A stretch of 64,000 bases of DNA from Oscillospiraceae bacterium (GTDB lineage: Bacteria > Bacillota > Clostridia > Oscillospirales > CAG-272): positions 1,698,501-1,762,500 of the forward strand of contig CP091718.1 in assembly GCA_022009675.1 (NCBI GenBank), in the 5' to 3' direction. The notes beneath the pieces are model-generated. The model saw only the letters and a program-made list of their open reading frames with translations. It was not told the DNA's origin and ran no database searches. Within the stretch, counting starts at the first letter, position 1, and the number at the start of each line of letters is the position of its first letter. The position numbers and the translations under genes were made by a program. Of this stretch, positions 27,950 through 38,200 are shown one piece after another.

Positions 27950-29284
27950 ATGTCGTATGTAGATGAGGTCATTGAGCGCGTAGTCGCGCAGAATCCGGCT
28001 CAGCCCGAATTCCATCAGGCTGTCAGGGAGGTTCTGGAATCCCTGCGCCCCGTTGTGGAGGCAAACGAGGAGAAGTTCCGCCGCGAGGCATTGCTGGAGC
28101 GTCTGACCACGCCGGAACGGCAGATTCTGTTCCGCGTTCCGTGGGTGGACGACAAGGGGCAGGTGCAGGTCAACAACGGCTTCCGTGTCCAGTTCAACAG
28201 CGCCATCGGTCCCTATAAGGGCGGTCTTCGCCTGCATCCGTCTGTCAATCTGGGAATCATCAAGTTCCTGGGCTTTGAGCAGGTGTTCAAGAACTCGCTG
28301 ACCGGTCTGCCCATCGGCGGTGGTAAGGGAGGCTCCGATTTCGACCCCAAGGGAAAGTCCGACCGTGAAGTCATGGCGTTCTGCCAGAGCTTCATGACCG
28401 AGCTGTTCCGGCATATCGGGGCGGACACCGACGTGCCTGCCGGTGACATCGGCACCGGCGCGCGGGAGATCGGGTATATGTACGGCCAGTACAAGCGTAT
28501 CCGCGATGTGTACGAAGGCGTGCTGACCGGAAAAGGACTGTCCTACGGCGGATCGCTGGCGCGCAGAGAGGCGACCGGGTACGGTCTGCTCTACTTCACG
28601 GAGGAGATGCTCAAAGCCAACGGCACGGACATTGCGGGCAAGGTTGTGTCGGTGTCCGGCGCGGGCAATGTGGCGATCTATGCCATTGAAAAAGCATGGC
28701 AGCTGGGGGCAAAGCCCGTGACCTGCTCGGACTCCACCGGATGGGTGTATGATCCCGCCGGCATTGACGTGGAACTGCTCAAGGAGATCAAGGAAGTCCG
28801 GCGCGCGCGCCTGACCGCCTACGCAGAAGCAAGACACGGCGCGATCTATCACGAGGGACGCGGCGTCTGGAGTGTGAAGGCAGACGTGGCACTGCCCTGC
28901 GCAACGCAGAATGAGCTGACACTGGAGGACGCAAAGACGCTGGTGGCAAACGGAGTCATAGCCGTTGCGGAGGGTGCAAATATGCCCACCACGCTGGATG
29001 CAACCGCCTACCTGCAGGAGAAGGGGGTTCTGTTTGCCCCCGGCAAGGCATCCAATGCCGGTGGCGTTGCGACCTCGGCGCTGGAGATGAGTCAGAACAG
29101 CGAACGCCTGCAGTGGACATTTGAGGAAGTGGATGCCAAGCTGAAGAACATCATGGTCAATATCTTCCACAATCTGGACGCTGCCGCCCGGAAGTACGGC
29201 ATGGCTGGCAATTACGTTGCCGGCGCCAATATCGCGGGCTTCGCCAAGGTTGCCGATGCCATGGAGGCACAGGGGATTGTATAA
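27950..29284 (+). CDS. gdhA: NADP-type glutamate dehydrogenase
   Basis: 444 residues, intact. It interconverts 2-oxoglutarate plus ammonia and glutamate. The hexameric NADP-type enzyme is recognised by GPYKGGLRLHPSVN, IGGGKGGSDFDPKGKSD (catalytic Lys), the DIGTGAREIGYMYGQYK block, the nucleotide-binding VSVSGAGNVAIYAIEKA and ANMPTTLDA. I start at the ATG at 27950 with AAAGGAG 8 nt upstream; longer frames have no ribosome site. It is a monocistronic unit between its own promoter and a strong terminator. Confidence 0.95.
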   Translation: MSYVDEVIERVVAQNPAQPEFHQAVREVLESLRPVVEANEEKFRREALLERLTTPERQILFRVPWVDDKGQVQVNNGFRVQFNSAIGPYKGGLRLHPSVNLGIIKFLGFEQVFKNSLTGLPIGGGKGGSDFDPKGKSDREVMAFCQSFMTELFRHIGADTDVPAGDIGTGAREIGYMYGQYKRIRDVYEGVLTGKGLSYGGSLARREATGYGLLYFTEEMLKANGTDIAGKVVSVSGAGNVAIYAIEKAWQLGAKPVTCSDSTGWVYDPAGIDVELLKEIKEVRRARLTAYAEARHGAIYHEGRGVWSVKADVALPCATQNELTLEDAKTLVANGVIAVAEGANMPTTLDATAYLQEKGVLFAPGKASNAGGVATSALEMSQNSERLQWTFEEVDAKLKNIMVNIFHNLDAAARKYGMAGNYVAGANIAGFAKVADAMEAQGIV

Positions 29285-29331
29285 GGAAACAGGCAGACCG
29301 CTTCGCTGTCTTGCCTGAAGTCCTGCAAGAG

Positions 29332-29374
29332 AGAGCACCGGACACGTTTCCGTAAGGGACGTGTCCGGTGCTCT
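29332..29374 (+). terminator. Strong hairpin after gdhA
   Basis: Perfect 16-bp stem (29332-29347 with 29359-29374). It lacks a clear T-run but is well placed between converging genes. Confidence 0.7.
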
Positions 29375-29435
29375 GCATATATACGCAATCCGCAAATGCA
29401 GGACTGCCGGTCTGCGGTTTTTTTCGCAGGCGACT

Positions 29436-30570
29436 TTATTCATTTAACGGGAATCGGGCTGTCATGGTCGTCCGGCCTCCGAGCTTTGCTCCGCGCGTAT
29501 ATCACCGCCGTGCAGTGCGGCAATCTCCCACACCAGCGACAGCCCGAGTCCTACACCGCCGTACTCCCGGCTGCGGGATTTATCCACACGGAAAAACGGC
29601 TGGAAGATGCTGTCCCGATACTGCTCCGGTATGCCGCTGCCGGTGTCGGATACGCGGATGACAAGTCGATTCGCCTCCGTTGATACCGTCACACGCACTT
29701 TTCCGTTCGGGCGGTTATAGCGTATGGCGTTTTCTGTCAGGTTGAAAAGCAGACGGTATATCAGTGTATCGCTGCCGGTCATGACGCCGTCCCCGGCGCT
29801 TTCCAGCGTGATGCCGCTCTTTTTCCGCAAGCGGGGCAAGGTCGGTAAAGACCTCCTCAATCATCGGTGCGATCTCAATGCGGTCGGTGCAGGGAACCGT
29901 GCGAAGCTCGCTCATCTCCAGCAGGGTTTTGGTCATTTGCGTCATCCGCTCGATCTGCTCCCGGAGAAGCCGGAGAAAATCTGCCGTTTCCGGAAGAAGG
30001 TCGGGATGCTCTGCGGAAAACAAATCCAACTGCGCCTGCATCAGCGCCAGCGGCGTGCGCAATTCGTGGGCGGCGTTTCCGGTGAACTGCCGCTGGGCGG
30101 TAAAGCCTGCGTCAAGCCGTTCCAGCATCCGGTTGAACGGTTTGCTGAACTGCCGGAATTCCGGCAGGACATCCTCGGTAATTTTCATATCCGGCAGATT
30201 GTTCGGCTGTACCTGCTCCACCTGGGACGCGAAGGTACGCAGGGGCTTGAGGGCATGACCGCTGAAAAAAATACGCAAGCACGCCGCTGAGCACCGTCAC
30301 TGCCACCGTGATGTACCAGCCGGTGGTGGCAAAGGAGTCCTGCGCTCCGTGAATGACGATGGTCAGCTCCTGATCGAGCTTTTCACGCTCCGGGTCGAAA
30401 AAGTCCGGCTCGCCCTTGTCGGTTTCCCCGTAGTTGGTCATGTAGGAACCGATGGAGTCCATATAGCGCCTGCCGGAATAGCTGAGCAGAAGATTCATGG
30501 CGACGCAGGTCGCCCCGATGAGAAGCACGGTCATCAGGGTGATGCGCCATTGCAGGGACAGCTTTTTCAT
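29436..30570 (-). CDS. Sensor histidine kinase (frameshifted)
   Basis: About 378 residues. Two membrane helices (near residues 10-30 and 85-105) flank a small extracellular loop rich in Asp/Glu; then HAMP-like region, H-box HELRTPLAL, N-box LFNLTENAIRYN, G1 DTGSGIPE and G2 GVGLGLSLV. Breaks lie near 30270 (A6 run), 29835 and 29462, where one-base corrections lead to the end RFPLNE and TAA at 29436-29438. I use the ATG at 30570, next to AAAGGA; earlier starts are possible. It pairs with the response regulator just upstream and is separated from it by a structured repeat. Confidence 0.85.
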
Positions 30571-30575
30571 GGTTT

Positions 30576-30680
30576 TGACCATTCCTTTCTTACTTAACAC
30601 GGAAGTTTCGGGCGGTTCCGGCTATCCGGAATGGCAGTCACGCCGCCTGTCAGGGCGCAAAACTTCCTACCCTGAAAATA
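30576..30680 (-). repeat. Structured intergenic repeat, copy A
   Basis: 105 nt that recur with roughly 85% identity (by eye) at 32660-32762. On the minus strand an outer stem GGAAGTTT/AAACTTCC encloses a TTCCGG/CCGGAA hairpin and a GGCGG/CCGCC helix, and the copy ends in the AAAGGA ribosome site of the histidine kinase. Confidence 0.8.
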
Positions 30681-30685
30681 TTTTT

Positions 30686-31361
30686 TCAGCTTTCCTCCTC
30701 CATGACGTATCCTTCGCCGATGCGGTTGCGGATAGGGTCGTAGCCGAGAGCGGCACGCAGCTTCTTCCGCAGCGCGGAAATATGTACCCGGATCGAATTG
30801 CTGAAATTGTCCACGCTGTTGTCCCACACATGGTCAATCAACTCCTCCTGGCTCACCGGGCGTCCGCGATGCAGGAGCAGGTATTCCAGTATGCCGGTCT
30901 CCTTCCTTGTGAGTGTCAGCACCTGACCGGCGGCAGTAGCGGTGCGGGTCTTGGTGTCAAAGCGAGAGTGCCCCGCAGGACAGGATCACGTCATTCTGCG
31001 TGAACTGCCGCAGGGTCAGACTGCGTATCCGCGCCTCCAGCTCTGCAAGGTGAAAGGGCTTGGAAAGGTAATCGTTCGCCCCGGCATCCAGCCCCGCCAC
31101 TTTGTCGGCGACCTCACTGCGCGCCGAAAGAATCAGCACCCGCGTGTCCCGATCCGTCTTGCGGAGCGTGCGCAGGACCGTCATGCCGTCGGCACCGGGC
31201 AGATTCAGATCAAGCAGTACGAGGTCATACCGCTCCACGCAGAGCAGACCGAGCGCCTGCTCCCCGTCATGGCAATAATCCACGCTGTATGCAAGACGGC
31301 GCAGACTGCGGACGATAGTCTCGCAGAGCGCACGCTCATCCTCAACGACCAAAATATGCAT
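30686..31361 (-). CDS. OmpR/PhoB-family response regulator (one frameshift)
   Basis: About 225 residues. The receiver domain (residues 1-120) has D8-E9, the phospho-acceptor D51 in LLDLNLPG, a Ser in LILSARS and K102 in LSKPF. The winged-helix effector has LTRKETGILEYLLLHRGRPVS and NSIRVHISALRKKLR, then GEGYVMEE. The frame breaks near 30955; one base restores CGTLAFDTKTRTATAAG between the domains. It sits directly upstream of the histidine kinase and is divergent from the CXXC peptide-polyferredoxin-TlpA operon, its most obvious target. Confidence 0.9.
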
Positions 31362-31431
31362 AGAAAAGCCCTCCTTGCCTGCGTTTCGCAGTTCCTGCGA
31401 CCTTATTATAACACAAAGATGTAAGATTTCT

Positions 31432-31451
31432 GTTAAGTTTCGGTTCTTAAC
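31432..31451. promoter_or_regulatory. Inverted repeat in the divergent intergenic region, candidate regulator site
   Basis: GTTAAG, 8-nt spacer, CTTAAC, between the response-regulator gene and the redox operon. Placed about 20 nt from an ATTATA box for the regulator gene (31405-31410) and about 30 nt upstream of a TACAAT box for the operon. Binding is inference. Confidence 0.45.
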
Positions 31452-31506
31452 GGAGATTTTATATCGTCTGTGCTACAATGTGAGCACGAGAAAGGGGGGG
31501 ATCGAA

Positions 31507-31653
31507 TTGATCCGGTCGAAGAAAGCCGTGCTTCAGGTTACATTGCTTGCCTGCGGTGCGGCGATGCTGGGCTATGGTGCTTGGCGCGGGGAAGTCGCCA
31601 CCGTGCTGAGCAAGGCGATCCGTTTATGTCTGGAGTGTGTGGGCATTGGATAG
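31507..31653 (+). CDS. CD1871A-type CXXC small membrane peptide
   Basis: 48 residues from a TTG start at 31507, with a GGGGGG ribosome site 6 nt upstream. One hydrophobic helix (VTLLACGAAMLGYGAW) is followed by RGEVATVL and the C-terminal RLCLECVGIG. This is the layout of the small clostridial CXXC proteins named after C. difficile CD1871A, normally found beside a 4Fe-4S protein as here. The terminal CLEC pair may bind metal or exchange thiols with the TlpA-like partner. Role in the operon is inferred. Confidence 0.8.
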   Translation: MIRSKKAVLQVTLLACGAAMLGYGAWRGEVATVLSKAIRLCLECVGIG

Positions 31654-32654
31654 GAAACGAGCGGGGAAGACAGAAAAAGTGAAAGCCCCGAAGAAGAAGG
31701 CGGGCATATCGCACATCCTGTCGCGCTTTCGCGGCTGGATCCAGGCGGGCGCGACACTGCTTACCAACATTCATCTCCCGAACTTTCTGAAGGGTGGTAT
31801 CTACCAGGGAAAAGGGAAATCCGTATGTGTGCCGGGACTGAACTGCTACTCCTGCCCGGCGGCATCCGGCGCCTGCCCCATCGGAGCGTTTCAGGCGGTG
31901 GTGGGCTCGTCTAAATTCCGGTTTTCCTACTATATCACCGGATTTCTCATCCTGATCGGTGTACTGCTGGGACGCTTTGTCTGCGGATTCCTGTGCCCCT
32001 TCGGATGGTTTCAGGAGCTGCTCCACAGGATACCGACAAGAAAGCTCTCCACAAGCAAGCTGAAGCCGCTGACCTACATCAAATACGTTGTCCTTTTTGG
32101 TCATGGTGGTTCTGCTTCCGATACTCATCACCAACGATGTGGGCATGGGGGATCCGTTCTTCTGCAAGTATCTGTGTCCGCAGGGCGTTCTGGAAGGCGC
32201 GATACCGCACGCCACGGTCAATTCCGGGATACGGGCGGCTTTGGGTACACTCTTTTCCTGGAAGCTCGGAATACTGATCGCAGTGGTCGTGCTGAGCGTG
32301 CTGTTTTACCGTCCGTTCTGCAAGTGGCTGTGCCCGCTGGGCGCGTTTTACGCGCTTCTGAACAAGGTGTCCCTGCTCGGAATGAAGGTGGACAAGCACA
32401 AATGCGTTTCCTGCGGGAAATGCGCAAAAGCCTGTAAGATGGATGTGGATGTAACGAAAACGCCCGACCACACCGAATGTATCCGTTGCGGTATGTGCGT
32501 CCGTGCCTGCCCCACCAAAGCCGTCAGCTTCCGGTACGGCTTCTGTAAGGGAAAGGAAGACGGTTGCCCTGCCGAAGAAGCGGAAAAGAAGGAACCGGCG
32601 AACCGGGAGAAAACCACAGCGGCAGAAACAGAAACGGAAAAAGAGCAAGTCTGA
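31646..32654 (+). CDS. Membrane 4Fe-4S polyferredoxin, NapH/CcoG-like (one frameshift)
   Basis: About 336 residues. Membrane helices carry paired cysteine motifs on loops (GLNCYSCPAASGACPIG, CGFLCPFGW, CKYLCPQG, CKWLCPLG), followed by two ferredoxin motifs CVSCGKCAKACKMD and CIRCGMCVRACPTK and a charged tail. It should move electrons across or along the membrane. One extra T in the T5 run near 32094 splits the frame. The start is uncertain: TTG at 31646 with GGAG upstream, overlapping the peptide gene, is my choice. It lies between the CXXC peptide and the TlpA-like lipoprotein, so all three probably form one extracytoplasmic thiol-reducing system. Confidence 0.85.
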
Positions 32655-32659
32655 AGCAG

Positions 32660-32762
32660 TATTTTCAGGCAGGAAGTTTTGTGCCTTGGCAGTCGGCGTG
32701 ACTGCCATTCCGGCAAGCCGGAACCGCCCCAAACTTCCGCGACAGAAAGAAAGGAATGGTCA
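32660..32762 (+). repeat. Structured intergenic repeat, copy B
   Basis: 103 nt closely matching 30576-30680 reversed. GGAAGTTT/AAACTTCC closes a multi-branch fold containing GGCAGTC/GACTGCC and TTCCGG/CCGGAA hairpins. The copy ends in the GAAAGGA ribosome site of the TlpA-like gene. Confidence 0.8.
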
Positions 32763-32767
32763 TAACA

Positions 32768-33731
32768 ATGAAAGCAACCAAGATTTTAACCGTACTTACC
32801 CTTATCCTGCTGGTATGCAGTCTTGTCGCCTGCAACGATGCCGGAAAAGACAAGGCAAACGACGGGGACAGAAAAAAAGAGATCGCCTCACTGATGGCGA
32901 TGGAGCCGAAGTCCATGGAAGAGGCGACCAAGCTGCACCAGGATCTGATGGCGCAGGAAACGGCGATCCTGTCCGATAACAACGCGCTTTGGGAGAAGGT
33001 CTTCCTGTCCGCAAACAAGGGCTCGTCCATGATTGAGAATGGCAGCAACTACGGAGACTTCCTGCTCAGCACCATTGAAGGCGCCAAGGATCAGTTCAAG
33101 GCGGACGAGTTGAAGATACTGCGGGACGGCGCGCAGCAGATCCGCGAGATTGAGGGCAAGCTGACGATCCTGGAGCAGAAGTACCCGGGATGCGGGAAAA
33201 AGCCGTCCGGCGACGGGGCGAGCGTGCCGGCGGAGAACGGAAAGCCCGCAGGGAAGGGCGATCTGATGCAGTTCCCCGCGTTTGAGGGCAAGGATCTGGA
33301 CGGCAACGACGTGAAGAGCAGTGAGCTGTTTTCCGGCAACACCGTCACGGTGGTGAACTTCTGGTTCACGACCTGCAGTCCCTGCGTGGGCGAGCTTGCC
33401 GACCTGGAGGCTCTGAACCGGAAACTTGCCGAGCAGGGCGGTGCTGTCGTCGGAGTCAACTCCTTTACGCTGGACGGCGACAAGACGGCTATCTCGGAAG
33501 CAAAGGATATCCTTTCCAAGAAGGGCGTGTCCTACCGGAACATTTGGTTCGATTCCAAAAGCGATGCGGGCAAGTTCACCGCCGGTCTGTTCTCGTTCCC
33601 CCACGACTTACGTGGTCGATAAGAACGGCAATATCGTCGGCGAGCCCATCGTCGGCGCGATAACAGGCAAGAAGCAGGCGGAGACTCTCCAGAAGCTGAT
33701 CGATCAGGCAATCGCCAACAGCAAGGGCTGA
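32768..33731 (+). CDS. TlpA-like thioredoxin-fold lipoprotein (3' frameshift)
   Basis: About 321 residues. Lipobox LLVCSLVAC (Cys 19), a helical region of about 130 residues rich in charged residues, a short linker and a thioredoxin-fold domain with WFTTCSPC active site and cis-Pro loop FPTTYVVDKNGNIVG. It should reduce or isomerise disulfides outside the membrane. A C5 run near 33602 that should be C4 displaces the last 45 codons. Third gene after the CXXC peptide and the polyferredoxin, which could feed it electrons. Confidence 0.87.
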
Positions 33732-33788
33732 TGCGTGCCTGACCTGTCGCCCGGAACGCCGACAGCCCTAAAATCAGCAGTTTCCAAA

Positions 33789-33833
33789 GAACGGGCGTGC
33801 GCTGTACCCCTGCGGTACGGCGCATGCCCGTTC
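33789..33833 (+). terminator. Hairpin after the redox operon
   Basis: GAACGGGC (33789-33796) and GCCCGTTC (33826-33833) close a long GC-rich stem-loop with a GTACC/GGTAC inner helix; the following T-run is weak. Confidence 0.55.
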
Positions 33834-33920
33834 TGCCTGTTTGTTGGATGATTCTGCCGGATCAAACGCGTGGGCGCGCCGCCCCGGATAGTAATTCTGC
33901 CTAAAAGTTCCGTTTGCCCA

Positions 33921-33949
33921 TTGACAGCGCGGTTTATTTATGGTACAAT
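33921..33949 (+). promoter_or_regulatory. SigA promoter of the alanyl-tRNA editing gene
   Basis: TTGACA (33921-33926), 17-nt spacer, TACAAT (33944-33949), extended -10 TGG. Confidence 0.82.
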
Positions 33950-34016
33950 CGGGGTGGTCCGTGTAACGGGCGTGCGGATTGCCTGCCCGTTATGCGTTGA
34001 AAGAAAGGAGTCACCT

Positions 34017-35214
34017 ATGCGAGCCACCGCACGTCTGTTTGACGCAGACAGCCATTTGTTTGTATTTGACGCGACCGTCCTTTCCTGCGAGCCTCTGGCA
34101 GGAGGGGAGTACGCCGTGATATTGGATAAAACCGCCTTCTTTCCGGAGGGCGGCGGTCAGGATGCCGACCGCGGCACGTTGGGCGGGGTACTTGTCCGGG
34201 ATGTGCAGGTGAGCGCAGACGGCGTGATCTGCCATACACTGCCTGCCCCGCTGTCCCCCGGCGCAGTTGTGCGCGGGGAGGTGGACGCGGCTGTCCGCCT
34301 GGAACGGATGCAGTGCCATTCGGGAGAGCATCTCGTGTCCGGCGCTGTGTATGCGCAGTACGGCTTTCACAACGTGGGCTTTCATCTGGGCGATGAGGAC
34401 GTGACGCTGGATTTTGACGGTGTCCTGACGCGGGAACAGCTGAACCGGATCGAGGATACCGTAAACCGTTACATCCGCGCCTGCCTGCCGGTGCGGGCAT
34501 TCTATCCTGCCCCGGAGGAGCTTGCCACCCTGCAGTACCGCGCCAAGCTCGCGCTGACCGAGAATGTGCGCATCGTGGAGATCGGGGACGGCGACCTGCT
34601 GTGTGACCGATGCGCCTGCTGTGCGCCGCACGTGCGCAATACCGGCGAGATCGGGTTGATCAAGCTGCTGGACTGTATCCACTATAAGGGCGGCATCCGC
34701 GTGCATATGCTGGCGGGCAGCCGCGCTCTGCGCGATTACCGGCAGCAGTTTGGCGCCATCTCAGAGATTGCGGTCGCGCTGTCTGTCCACCGGGAGGATG
34801 CGGTCGGTGCGTTCCGACGCGTGCAGACCGAGAACGAGGAACTGCGCCACAGCCTTGCGTCCCTGCGCCGGCAGATGCAGGATCTCGCGCGCCGCTGCTC
34901 TGCCCGAGACGGACGGGAACCTTTGCCTGTTTGAGGAGGGGCTGGACATGAACGGTCTGCGTCAACTTCTCAATCGTGCCGTCCACAAGTGCAGCGGCGT
35001 CTGCGGTGTATTCACCGGTTCCGATGAGGCGGGATATGCCTACGTCATCGGGCGGCGCGATCCGTCGTTGGATCTGCGCCGGTTCACTGGGACGATTCGT
35101 GAAACGCTCAATGCGCGCGGGGGCGGCTCTGCCGAGATGCTTCAGGGGCGCGCCGCGGCGAGTCGATCCGCCATTCAGAGTTTCTTTGATTCCCACACGT
35201 TTTCCGACAGCTGA
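34017..35214 (+). CDS. Alanyl-tRNA editing protein AlaX, long form with DHHA1-like end (one frameshift)
   Basis: About 399 residues. It should hydrolyse Ser or Gly wrongly attached to tRNA-Ala. The editing core has FFPEGGGQDADRG, the zinc motif HSGEHLVSG (HxxxH) and CACCAPHVRNTGEIGLIK with the Cys/His partner ligands; a helical linker (about 265-310) and a DHHA1-like domain follow (RFTGTIRETLNARGGGSAEMLQG). The frame is lost near 34885-34900, one base restoring RAAALPETDGNLCLF. ATG at 34017 has AAAGGAG upstream. The DHHA1 end marks the AlaX-L type. Confidence 0.87.
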
Positions 35215-35266
35215 TAGCTGAGTACCTCCTGACGGTCCAAAATGATAATTTGAAAGGAGTAGTATC

Positions 35267-38200
35267 ATGAAAAAAAGTTGCTTTCCATTTTTGTCCGCAA
35301 CCGCCCTCCTTTCTCCCCGCGCTGGCGTTCCCGCTGGCTTTTTCCGGCAAAGGGGGCAGATGTCATTACTGCCGCTTTTTCTGCCGTTGCCCCGCAGGCA
35401 TCCGTTTCGCTGTTCGCCGGTTCGGGCGCAACGGCATCCGTGAAGCTGAGCGCGGAGGACACGGTTGCCGCGCAGTTTGTAACGACAGCCCCTGACGGAA
35501 CGCTTGCCCTGGAGGTGTCCGGGAACGGCACGGTTTCGGTCAGCCTGTTTCGCTTCCGCAATGACGCCGACATTTCGCAGCTGCAGGAGCCGCTTGCCGA
35601 AGTCTCCGTCACGGTGAAGGCAAAGGGGTGGGTCGTGATCTCGTTCCCCGACAAGGCGCCCCTGCCTGCCGGCGAGTATGTGCTGGCAGTCCATGATGCA
35701 GGCAACCTCTCCCTGCCGGCTTCCGGTGCGCACGAATCCCAGGTCGTGTATCGGAACGGACGGCTTGACAAGTCCTGCGCACTTCGTCTGACGGCGGAAT
35801 ACGCCTCCGCCCCCGCCGCCGGGCTGTACGGAAAGCCTACCGCCCCTGCAGTCGAGGATATCAATGAATACGCGCCGCATATGGCATCCGCCCTGCGGTT
35901 CGACACAGACAAGGGGATCGCCAACATCGGCGGCTGCAATGCGCTGACCACCGCGTTTATGGAAGAGGACGGCGTCGCCTTCACCCGGTTCAAGCCGGAC
36001 ACGGACGCCGGCGATCCGTATGCGTTTATTGATCTGCCCAGCTCCACCGTCAAGACGGACGAGTACAAGTATCTGCTTATCAAGGTGCGGCTGGATGCAG
36101 ACGCGCCCCTTAAGGGACAGCTGTATTTTATCACGGACGAGACCTCCATCGCGGAGCCGGCTTCCGTTCACTTCACCTATCAGAGTACCACCGATTGGCA
36201 GTATGTTCTGATCAATCTCGGCGGCAATTCCCTCTATAAGGGCTTGCTCAAAACTGTCCGGTATGATGTGTTTGAGTCGGTCAAGGGGACACACTATGCC
36301 GACGTTGCGTATATGGCTCTGTTCCGTACCAAGGAGGCAGCCGCCGCGTTCCGGGATAATTTCGCCGACTATGAGGTGGAAGAGCCGGAGAAGCCGACAG
36401 AGCCCACCCCGGATTACAGTACCTACCAGCGCGCCGATGCGGCTGCACAGCCTGCGGACGGGAAACTGACCGCGAACGGAAAGCTCAATTACCTGTACCG
36501 TCAGTATGACTACGCCATGGATTTCACCGGATCGCCGGACAAGTATCACATTGGTCTGGACTTTGGATTTACCGGTCTGTCTGATGCACTGGTCGTGGAC
36601 GGGCAGCTCCGTTGCCGGGCGTTCCGCGACTGCTCCTTCTTCACCCGGCGCATCCTGGGCGACAACTACGGACTGCGCGGCGGCGAGCTTGCCTTTGACC
36701 TCTCCCCTGACGGCAGGCTCCCTGTCCGTCACTCTGCGGCAGATGCTGGAAAACGATGCGCCCACCTACTCCGGCGTTGTTTTCACGCTGACTCCGGACG
36801 GACATATGACCGTCCGCGAGCGGGACGGCTTTGCCGTGGACATTGATACCGGCATTGTCTTTGCGGACGGATCCGCACACCGGATGGTATTCCGGGATGC
36901 CGTTACCGCACTGGAGGTGCTGTGTGACGGGAAGATTGTCGCATCGATCGGGTACGATTCCTACGCGCAGACGCTTACTTGCGGTGACGTGACGGCAAAA
37001 GCGCCCCATACCCCCGGCGCAGGCTATGCCACCGTCAATCTTCACTCCACGCGCGGCTTTGTGGATAACGTCACGTACAGCCATGTGGATGTTGTTCCGG
37101 CAGAGACAAAGGCGATTCTCCCGGTGGATTACTCTACATGGGTTGCGGTGGACGATCTCGGCCGTGTCACCCCGACCGATGAGGCGGGGCAGGGCGAGGA
37201 TCGCCTCGTGGGTATGTTTTACTTCATGTTCCACTCGCATTTTTCCGGTCGGCACACCAACGATGTGACCGCTACCTACCTGGAAAAAGGCTTTGATTTC
37301 CTCACCGGAATGCTCAGCTCCTTTGCCGGGCGCGATGGTGCCTACTGGGCAGAGCCGTACTTCGGATACTATTCCAGCAATGACACATGGGTCTACCGCA
37401 AGCATGCGTATATGCTGGATGCCGCAGGCGTTGATTTTGTTTTCCTTGACCTGTCCAATGACGTGTTCTATGAGGATCAGCTGAAAATCCTGTTTGAGAC
37501 ATGGCTGGACATCCGCCGTGCGGGAGGCTCCACGCCGCAGATTTGCTTCATGTTCGGCGATATGCCGTTCACCTTCGTGGACGGCGTATACAGACTGCGC
37601 TCCTTCCTGGAGAACCCGGATTATCAGGAGCTTCTCTTCCGTTGGGAGGGCAAGCCGCTGATCCTGGGTAATAACGACGGTCTGCAGTACCGTACCGGCG
37701 TGTACCGCGTCTGGACCGTTTCCGATTCGACGCCGCAGACACAGGAGCAGTACAACGCGCTTGTGGAGAAGAATCCGGAGATCAAAAATGCCATCAAATC
37801 CGGTGAGATGGAGGAATTTTTGAAAACCTGTACCGTCCGCAAGTCCTGGGCGTGGCAGAATTCGGATCGCCGGAAGGGTCTGGGGTACTGGGACTGGCTT
37901 CAGGATTACCCGCAAAAACCCGGACGTGACTTTGAGGGGAACATTGAGCAGATGGCTGTTCTGCTGGGAACTCACGCGCATTCCGGCCGCGGACGCAGTC
38001 TGACAAACGGCGATACCTCGTACAATACGATCGGGCAGTTCGGCTTCGGTCTGGAAAGCACGAAGTATGGACTGCAGCTTGCCGAATCCTTTGAGTATGC
38101 GCTCAAGCAGAATGTCCGGGTCATTATGATAACCGGCTGGAACGAGTGGTACGCCGGCGTGCAGAAGACCGGCAATCAGGAACAGACATGCGGTGGTACG

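Noticed and set aside
28213..29443. Minus-strand frame opposite gdhA
   Set aside because: Antisense of an intact, well-recognised gene.
34660..36765. Open frame of about 700 codons on the minus strand opposite the AlaX and glycosidase genes
   Set aside because: Antisense to clear genes, no ribosome site, low-complexity Arg/Gly/Val sequence; a by-product of high third-position GC.
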